Below are positions 58,733 to 64,000 of a stretch of 64,000 nucleotides of DNA, one piece after another. The translations under genes were made by a program, and so were the position numbers. Each line of letters starts with the position of its first letter. Positions within the stretch are counted from its first letter, which is position 1. The stretch spans positions 1 through 64,000 of the forward strand of contig JAFDWO010000036.1 in the NCBI GenBank assembly GCA_018268415.1, written 5' to 3'. Under the pieces are notes generated by a model, which had not been told where the DNA came from, did not search any database, and saw nothing but the letters and a program-made list of their open reading frames with translations. The stretch is from Actinomycetota bacterium (GTDB taxonomy: Bacteria; Actinomycetota; Thermoleophilia; Solirubrobacterales; 70-9).

Positions 58733-60820
58733 TCAGGCCGGGCTCGACTTCACCTCCGGCACCCCGAGCGCCGGCCCGACCCGCTCGTGGAGCCGGCGCA
58801 GGGGCCGCGGCGACCACCAGTTGGCACCGCCGAGAAGCTTCATCAGGGACGGCACCAAGAGCGCCCGGACGACGAAGGCGTCGAGGAGGACCGCAGCGCC
58901 GGCGCCGAGGCCGAGCTCTTTGAGGAAGACCATGCCGGAGGTGACGAAGGCACCGAGGGCGATCGCCAGGAGGATGGCGGCGGCGGAGACGACCCCGCCG
59001 GTGTGCTCGAGCCCCGCGGCGATCGCCTCCTCGTCGGACGCACCGCGATCGCGGGATTCCTTGATCCGGGTGAGGAGGAAGACGCCGTAATCGGTCGAGA
59101 GGCCGAAGACGATCGCCGCCATCACCAGATAGTCGGTCTGCTCGATGCCGCCCTGGGCTTCGGCACCGAAGAGGCCCGCCAGATTGCCTTCCTGGAAGAC
59201 GAAGACGACGATGCCGGTCGCCGCCGCCAGGGTGAGGAAGTTCATGATCAGGGCCTTGATCGGGAGCACCACCGAGCCGGTCATCAGCCAGAGCGCGGTG
59301 CAGGTGAGGAGGACCAGGAGCACGATCGCGAGGCCGACCGAGTTGGTCACCGCCGCCTGGGAGTCCTTCAGTTCGGCGGCGGATCCCCCGATCAGCGCCG
59401 GGAACGGGGCGGGCACCGCGCGAAGGTCGGTGATCACCCGCTGCACCGAGTCCGAGCTCGGCGCGCCGGGCACGCCGGCTTCGACCCGCCAGACGCCATC
59501 TCCCAGGTAGGTCGGCCCGCCCGCGCCCTCGACGCCGGGGACTTCGCCGAGCTGCCGCGAGTAGCTCGTCACCTGGGCCCCTTCACCTTGGGCGGCGTCG
59601 ACGGCGACGAAGACCGGGCTCGCGTCCGCGTTCGGGAATTCGCGCTGTTGGGTTTCGAAGACCGTCCGCGCGCTCTGGCCCTGCGGTAGCGAGGTCGCGT
59701 CGACGCCGGTCCAGTTGAGCCCCAGCGTCGGCGCCGCCAGCACGAACATGATCGCCGCGGCGCCGATCGCGGTCACCACGGGCCGCCGCATCACCCATTT
59801 CGACAGCCCGTACCAGCGGCCGGTGCCCTCGGGCTTCGGCGTCACCTTGCCGAGCCGCGGGGCCATCAGGATCAGCAGCGGCGGCAGGACGAGGAAGGTT
59901 GCGGCCGCCGCGACCAGCGCCACGACGATGCCGCCGATTCCCATCGAGACGAGGAAGCGCTGCGGGAAGACGCAGAGGCAGGCGAGCGCCGCCGCCACCG
60001 TGATCGCGCTGAAGAGCACGGTGTGGCCGGCGTTGCGGAGCGTCGCCAGCAGTGCCTGCGGCGGATCGACGCCGCGGCCCATCTCCTCGCGGAACCGGGA
60101 CACCGAGAGCAGGCTGTAGTCGACCGCCAGCCCGAGCCCCATCCCGATCACCAGGTTGAGCGCGAAGGGCGAGATCGCCAGCGCCTCGTTGACCGCGCGC
60201 AGCACGGCGAAGGCGCCGAGGACGGTCGTCCCCCCGACCGCCAGGGGCAGCAGCGCCGCGACCCCACGGAAGAAGAGGAAGGTGAGCAGGGCGAGCAGCG
60301 GGAAGGCGATCAGCTCCGCCGTCGCCAGGTCGGTGGTCGCCTGTTCGGAGACCTGGGTCTGGGCGACGGCGTTGCCGCCGAGTTCGACCCCCGCCTGGCC
60401 ATCGAAGTCGTTGATCAGCCGTTCGGCGACGGCGGTTTCCTTGGCCGCGGAGTCGAGGGTCGCGGTGACCATGCTCTTGCGGCCGTCGGCGGAGACGAGC
60501 GGCGAGCCCGGCGTCGGGCGGGTGACCCGGGCGACGCCCGGATCGGCTTCGAGCGTCTTCGCCGCCGCGGCGACCTTGGCGCTCCCCGGTGCGCCGTCCA
60601 CCAGCGCCACCACCGCCGGTTCGGCGGTCTGCCCGCTCGCCGCTTCGATCTGGTCGCGGGCGTGGGTCGAGTCCGACCCGGGGTCGACGAAGGCGCGCGG
60701 GACGTCGAAGCTCCCCGGCGCGGCGCTGCCGATCACGGCGACCACGATGAAGGTCACCAGCGCGACGAGGCCGAAGCGCCTGGGGTGGGAGGTTGCGATG
60801 CTTGCGAGGCGCTGGGACAT
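58733..60820 (-). CDS. MMPL/RND-family transporter
   Basis: The start is taken at the ATG complementary to 60818-60820 (MSQRLASIATSHPRR), preceded by GGAGAGGAG; the frame runs further up but overlaps the TetR gene. The 695 residues have the MMPL layout of 12 membrane segments with two external loops (about 40-160 and 390-500). Signatures include GMGLGLAVDYSLLSVSRFREE (in parts) in the first half and FGLSTDYGVFLLTRIKE in the second. Such proteins export lipids, siderophores or drugs. It is divergent from a TetR regulator whose operator lies between them. Confidence 0.9.
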   Translation of the reverse strand: MSQRLASIATSHPRRFGLVALVTFIVVAVIGSAAPGSFDVPRAFVDPGSDSTHARDQIEAASGQTAEPAVVALVDGAPGSAKVAAAAKTLEADPGVARVTRPTPGSPLVSADGRKSMVTATLDSAAKETAVAERLINDFDGQAGVELGGNAVAQTQVSEQATTDLATAELIAFPLLALLTFLFFRGVAALLPLAVGGTTVLGAFAVLRAVNEALAISPFALNLVIGMGLGLAVDYSLLSVSRFREEMGRGVDPPQALLATLRNAGHTVLFSAITVAAALACLCVFPQRFLVSMGIGGIVVALVAAAATFLVLPPLLILMAPRLGKVTPKPEGTGRWYGLSKWVMRRPVVTAIGAAAIMFVLAAPTLGLNWTGVDATSLPQGQSARTVFETQQREFPNADASPVFVAVDAAQGEGAQVTSYSRQLGEVPGVEGAGGPTYLGDGVWRVEAGVPGAPSSDSVQRVITDLRAVPAPFPALIGGSAAELKDSQAAVTNSVGLAIVLLVLLTCTALWLMTGSVVLPIKALIMNFLTLAAATGIVVFVFQEGNLAGLFGAEAQGGIEQTDYLVMAAIVFGLSTDYGVFLLTRIKESRDRGASDEEAIAAGLEHTGGVVSAAAILLAIALGAFVTSGMVFLKELGLGAGAAVLLDAFVVRALLVPSLMKLLGGANWWSPRPLRRLHERVGPALGVPEVKSSPA

Positions 60821-60840
60821 GGAGGGGCTCCTCTCCAGCT

Positions 60841-60873
60841 GTTCCTTTTGGTCCCCAGGGGACCAAAAGGAAC
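60841..60873. repeat. Near-perfect 33-bp palindrome between divergent genes
   Basis: GTTCCTTTTGGTCCCC, one A, then the exact complement. As a hairpin it would close with a tight loop of about 5 nt. It lies in the leader of the MMPL gene, just before its Shine-Dalgarno sequence, and resembles in form the hairpins at 26841-26917. Confidence 0.6.
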
Positions 60874-60905
60874 AGCGCTTGCTGTCGACCGTTCCGGAAG
60901 GTAGG

Positions 60906-60918
60906 TTTACACTGTAAA
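60906..60918. promoter_or_regulatory. TetR operator TTTACACTGTAAA overlapping the TetR start
   Basis: A perfect 6-1-6 palindrome whose last base is the A of the TetR ATG. TetR-family repressors of this kind commonly bind TTTACA-N-TGTAAA sites. Its position implies leaderless or near-leaderless transcription of the regulator and control of both divergent genes. Confidence 0.65.
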
Positions 60919-61523
60919 TGAACGATGTCAACCGAGATGTGAAGATCCGGGGACGGAACGCGCGCGGCGAGGGCGATCGGCTGCGGGCGACGCTGCTCGA
61001 GGCCGCCACCGCGCTCCTCGCCGAGAGCGAGGATCCGGAGAACGTCTCGGTGCGCGCGGTCACCCGCCGCGCCGGGGTGAGCCCGACCGCCCTCTACCTC
61101 CACTTCGAGAATCGCGAGGAGCTCTTCCGTGCGGTCAGCGAAGAATGCTTCGCCGAGCTCGGCGCGGCGATGTGCGGGGCGGGCGAAGCGGCCGGCCCCG
61201 AGCCCCGCGACCAGCTCGTTGCGATGGGCCACGCCTACCTGCGCTTTGCCCGCGAGCGCCCCGGCCACTATGCGGTCCTCTTCCAGCGCCACATCACGCC
61301 GAAGCCCGAGGACGACGAGACGAAGATCGGCATCGAAGTCTTCGAGAGCCTGGTCGAGGTGGTCCGCCGTTGCGGCGTCCCCGAGGAGGATGCCTTCGAC
61401 TACGGAGTCCTGCTCTGGATGAACCTCCACGGACGCGCCGCGGTGGCCTCGGCGATGCCCGGCTTCCCCTTCCCGGACGAGGATCGCTACGTCGAGTTGC
61501 TGACCGAGCGCGTGCTCGGCTGA
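60918..61523 (+). CDS. TetR-family regulator (WHG-type C-terminal domain)
   Basis: The 201-residue protein starts at ATG 60918. The HTH is VSVRAVTRRAGVSPTALYLHFENREELFRAV (about 42-72, in parts). The C-terminal domain (GHAYLRFARERPGHYAVLF, LLWMNLHGRAA) is of the WHG type, with ligand pocket residues near the end. It is divergent from the MMPL transporter, and a perfect palindrome overlaps its own start, so it most likely represses both itself and the pump until an exported compound binds. There is no Shine-Dalgarno sequence, as expected if the mRNA begins near the ATG. Confidence 0.9.
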   Translation: MNDVNRDVKIRGRNARGEGDRLRATLLEAATALLAESEDPENVSVRAVTRRAGVSPTALYLHFENREELFRAVSEECFAELGAAMCGAGEAAGPEPRDQLVAMGHAYLRFARERPGHYAVLFQRHITPKPEDDETKIGIEVFESLVEVVRRCGVPEEDAFDYGVLLWMNLHGRAAVASAMPGFPFPDEDRYVELLTERVLG

Positions 61524-61645
61524 GCGCGCAGGGGGCCCAGGTCCCCTGCCCGAGGCCCCTGAATACACTTGCCGGCCGGACGGTCCGCGTGGGAGGTTAA
61601 GCGGTCGATCCGCCCACCAATCCACCGACGTCTCAAAGGAGTCAA

Positions 61646-62656
61646 ATGTCTCAACCGCGCTGGTTTGGCGCTGCCCTGCTCGCTGCGCTCGTAGCTGTCG
61701 TGTCCTTCGCCGCCGTCACCGCGAGCGGCGCCGCCGGGCCGCCCCTGCCGAAGGCCTCCAACGGCAACCCCGTGGAAGTCGTCGGCACCGGTGTCCCGAC
61801 CCCGACCGCCTTCGCCTTCACCGGCTCGACCGTGTTCGCCGGCTCCGGCCCGAACGAGCAGAGCGGTGGTCCCGGCGGCCTCTTCACCGTCGCCGACGGC
61901 AAGGCGACCAAAGTCCCGAAGACGCCGCCGATCGTCTTCGGCCTCGCCTGGAAGTCGAACAAGCTGTACGTCTCGACCGGGCCGTCGATCGTCGCCCTGA
62001 GCGGCTGGAACGGCACCACGTTCGCCTCCGAAAAGACGGTCTACGCGAGCAAGAAGAAGGGCTTCCCCGGCTTCAACGGCCTCGCCTTCGGCCCCGACGG
62101 CCGCCTCTACGCGGGCCTCGCGCTGAACCCGAAGTACGACCACAGCGCCGACCCCTTCAAGCCGTCCCAGGCCGTCGTCTCGATGACCGCCGCCGGCAAG
62201 GGCTTCAAGGTCGTCGCCGAAGGGCTGCGCCAGCCGTTCCAGCTGGCCTTCCCGAAGGGCTCGAAGTACCCCTACGTGACCGTCCTCGGCCAGGACAAGG
62301 GCACGGCGCCGAACGACGAGATCGTCGTCGCCAAGCCGGGTCAGAACTACGGCTTCCCGACCTGCACCTGGATCCTGCCGAAGCAGAAGAAGCAGTGCGA
62401 AGGGTTCGACGAACCGGCGATCTACCTGCCGCCGCACTCCTCGCCGATGGGCATCGGCGCGATCGGCAACACCCTCTACGTCTCGCTCTTCGGCGGGACC
62501 GGCAAAGGTCCGGAAGTCGTCGAAATGTCGACCAAGGGTCAGCCCCAGCCGCTGCTCACCGGCTTCGCCGCCCCGGTGATCGCCCTGGGCGTGAACAACG
62601 GCAGCATCTACGTCGGTGATCTGACCGGCAGCATCTACAAGGTCGCTGCCAAGTAG
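61646..62656 (+). CDS. Secreted glucose/sorbosone-dehydrogenase-like beta-propeller protein
   Basis: The 336-residue protein starts at ATG 61646 after AAAGGAG. A signal peptide (MSQPRWFGAALLAALVAVVSF, in parts, to TASGAAG) is followed by repeated propeller blades: FNGLAFGPDGRLYAGLA, LRQPFQLAFPKGS, ILPKQKKQCEGFDEP and PHSSPMGIGAIGNTLYVSLFGG (in parts). The blade pattern and the HSSPxG motif resemble soluble PQQ/GSDH-type enzymes and related scaffold proteins. It lacks enough of the PQQ site to claim catalysis. It stands alone, with a hairpin terminator after it. Confidence 0.78.
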   Translation: MSQPRWFGAALLAALVAVVSFAAVTASGAAGPPLPKASNGNPVEVVGTGVPTPTAFAFTGSTVFAGSGPNEQSGGPGGLFTVADGKATKVPKTPPIVFGLAWKSNKLYVSTGPSIVALSGWNGTTFASEKTVYASKKKGFPGFNGLAFGPDGRLYAGLALNPKYDHSADPFKPSQAVVSMTAAGKGFKVVAEGLRQPFQLAFPKGSKYPYVTVLGQDKGTAPNDEIVVAKPGQNYGFPTCTWILPKQKKQCEGFDEPAIYLPPHSSPMGIGAIGNTLYVSLFGGTGKGPEVVEMSTKGQPQPLLTGFAAPVIALGVNNGSIYVGDLTGSIYKVAAK

Positions 62657-62672
62657 CGACCTCCGTCAGGCG

Positions 62673-62701
62673 GGCGGTCGGGGGTGGGGACCCCGGCCGC
62701 C
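62673..62701 (+). terminator. Hairpin terminator after the beta-propeller gene
   Basis: GGCGGTCGGGG (62673-62683) pairs with CCCCGGCCGCC (62691-62701, one G-T pair) over a 7-nt loop, 17 bases after the stop. Only two T residues follow. Confidence 0.5.
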
Positions 62702-62776
62702 TTCCGGCAACCTTGAGGCTCCCACCGTTTTTAAAGACTGCTCAAGGGGTTTCCATCCGATGACGAAGTCAATATC

Positions 62777-63061
62777 GTGTCCATGATGACCACCGCAGCA
62801 CCGCCCAGCCCGGAGGCAGCCACTCGTGACGGTGCCCAGGCCGCCTCGGCCGATTTTGCCGAGAAGGTGCGCGAGGCCGAAGCGGCCATCCGCGCGTATG
62901 TAGGTGAGCGACCGGGGCGCCAGTGGACGCTGCGGGAGCTTCGCGAGGCGACCACCGAAGGTCGCAGCTCCTCGGTGATGACCACCGCGCTGTTCAACAT
63001 GGACGATCGCGGTGAGCTGGTGGTCGACTACGTGGCCTCGACGGTCACCGCAAACGTCTGA
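62777..63061 (+). CDS. Small winged-helix-like protein
   Basis: The 94-residue product starts at GTG 62777 or at ATG 62783. The first 30 residues are polar; the rest (VREAEAAIRAYVGERPGRQWTLRELREATTEG, in parts, then SSVMTTALFNMDDRGELVVDYVASTV) looks like a helix-turn-helix followed by a two-stranded wing. It may be a small DNA-binding regulator. It ends 30 bases before the dGTPase-like gene and could be co-transcribed. I recognise no named family. Confidence 0.65.
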   Translation: MSMMTTAAPPSPEAATRDGAQAASADFAEKVREAEAAIRAYVGERPGRQWTLRELREATTEGRSSSVMTTALFNMDDRGELVVDYVASTVTANV

Positions 63062-63091
63062 GCAAGACCTTCCTGGCAGCGGCGACCTGCG

Positions 63092-64000
63092 TTGATCGAG
63101 TCGCTGACGATCCCCGCCGACGAGGTTGCCGCGACGCTGTCGAAGCGTCGGATCGACGAGCGGCCGCCGAGCATCCGCTCCGAGGCGCAGCGCGATCGCG
63201 ATCGCATCCTCTACTCCTCGGCCTTCCTGCGCCTCGGTCACGTGACCCAGGTGGCCTCGCCCGAGGCCGGCCACATCTTCCACAGCCGGTTGACCCACTC
63301 GATCAAAGTCGGGCAGGTGGCGCGTGGGCTGGCCCAGCGCCTCAAGGTGCTCGCCGAGCGGGAGGAGCTGGACGGGGCGGCGAGCCGGCTGGTCGCCCTG
63401 CTCGACGAAGACGCCACGGAGGCCGCCGCGCTCGCCCACGACCTCGGTCATCCGCCGTTCGGCCACCTCGCCGAGAAGGTGCTCGAGCGGATGGCGGGCG
63501 CGGCGTCGTTCGAGGGCAACGCGCAATCGTTCCGGATCGTGACGCGGCTGGCGCTGCGGACCGACAGCATCACCGAGGACGGCGCGCCGATCGGCCTCAA
63601 CCTGACGCGGCGCACGCAGAACGGGTTGCTCAAGTACCCCTGGCTCCGTGGTGAGGAGGAGGGCCGCGCGGAGAAGTGGGGCGCCTACAACGACAGCGAT
63701 CGCAAGGCGTTCGAGTGGACGCGGACGGGCTACCCGGACGGCGAGCGCACCCTCGAGGCGTGCCTCATGGACTGGGCCGACGACGTGACCTATGCCGTGC
63801 ACGACATGGACGACTTCTACCGCGCGGGCCTGATCCCGCTGGAGCGGCTGGGCGCACCGCAATCGACCGAGCTCGGGCGCTTCAAGGCCTACCTCGAGGG
63901 GCGGGCGGAGACCGGGCCCGATGCCGCGCGCCTGGTCGAGGCCGCCGACCGCCTCTTCGCCGAGGGCCTGATCTCCCTCGACCTCCCGTTCGGCGGCCTC
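63092..64000 (+). CDS. dgt: dGTPase-like HD-domain triphosphohydrolase, N-terminal part (partial)
   Basis: The frame is open from the previous stop; TTG 63092 (IESLTIPADEV) is the likely start. The 303 visible residues run off the window. The HD metal site is present: RLGHVTQV, HSRLTHSIKVGQVARGLA (His and the SLKVAQ-like segment), HDLGHPPFGH (His116-Asp117), NAQSFRIVTRLALR, and MDWADDVTYAVHDMDDF carrying the last Asp. This is the pattern of bacterial deoxyguanosinetriphosphate triphosphohydrolases, which convert dNTPs to nucleosides and tripolyphosphate, keep dNTP pools in check and can limit phage growth. Confidence 0.9.
   Translation, partial: MIESLTIPADEVAATLSKRRIDERPPSIRSEAQRDRDRILYSSAFLRLGHVTQVASPEAGHIFHSRLTHSIKVGQVARGLAQRLKVLAEREELDGAASRLVALLDEDATEAAALAHDLGHPPFGHLAEKVLERMAGAASFEGNAQSFRIVTRLALRTDSITEDGAPIGLNLTRRTQNGLLKYPWLRGEEEGRAEKWGAYNDSDRKAFEWTRTGYPDGERTLEACLMDWADDVTYAVHDMDDFYRAGLIPLERLGAPQSTELGRFKAYLEGRAETGPDAARLVEAADRLFAEGLISLDLPFGGL

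Overview
The window is high-GC DNA with short or overlapping gene junctions, GTG/TTG starts and almost no rho-independent terminators. It carries mycofactocin-type SDRs, tandem DUF1989 genes, a CoA-based catabolic cluster and a tRNA gene without encoded CCA. Together these suggest a GC-rich actinobacterium, perhaps of the Thermoleophilia/Solirubrobacterales. The lineage is an inference, not a marker-based assignment.

Region 1 (1-2.5 kb): the 3' end of a pyruvate dehydrogenase E1 gene, a complete E2 gene, a small unknown ORF, and an E3 (dihydrolipoamide dehydrogenase) gene cut off after about 80 codons. The broken E3 runs directly into the C-terminal remnant of a tyrosine recombinase.

Region 2 (2.7-21.6 kb): a genomic island. 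An intact tRNA-Ala(CGC) gene at 21542-21614 (minus) has its 3' half duplicated at 2710-2757, 47 of 48 bases matching, so the two copies bracket 18.8 kb. The island carries a TacA/TacT-like toxin-antitoxin pair and three modules that look like anti-phage defence. They are (i) GHKL ATPase / HExxH zincin / PLD nuclease with an EVE-like domain; (ii) SIR2-like protein / ABC-SMC-type ATPase, Lamassu-like; (iii) a four-gene operon of a giant SF1 helicase with nuclease domains, a 210-aa unknown, an SF2 helicase with an N-terminal nuclease domain, and a 779-aa protein with HNR-like repeats. Module (iii) matches no named system I know and is the best candidate for an undescribed system.

Region 3 (21.8-26.6 kb): a TetR regulator coupled to a 14-TM MFS exporter, then a secreted glycine-rich beta-helix protein whose gene carries a frameshift.

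Region 4 (27.2-56.3 kb): a large catabolic cluster in three plus-strand runs. The first is DUF1989 x2, APC permease, metallophosphoesterase, nucleotidyltransferase-like protein and two LacI regulators. The second is SDR, E1 alpha, E1 beta, SDR, hydantoinase and M20 amidohydrolase. The third is ABC ATPase, permease, HyuA, HyuB with an acetone-carboxylase-gamma-like tail, acyl-CoA dehydrogenase, SDR, acyl-CoA dehydrogenase, acyl-CoA ligase and enoyl-CoA hydratase. A divergent solute-binding protein and a terminal flavin monooxygenase flank the third run. LacI-type palindromes precede all three runs. The set suggests uptake and hydrolysis of a cyclic amide (hydantoin, imide or lactam) followed by CoA-dependent oxidation of the acid; the substrate is unknown.

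Region 5 (57.5-64 kb): a secreted IPT/PASTA protein, an MMPL transporter divergent from a TetR regulator, a secreted beta-propeller, a small winged-helix-like protein and the start of a dGTPase-like HD hydrolase.

Three intergenic gaps (about 24.0-24.5, 34.4-35.0 and 56.4-57.4 kb) hold copies of one composite, apparently non-coding repeat, built from perfect hairpins with a conserved 12-nt loop, short tandem repeats and a conserved block of about 240 bp.
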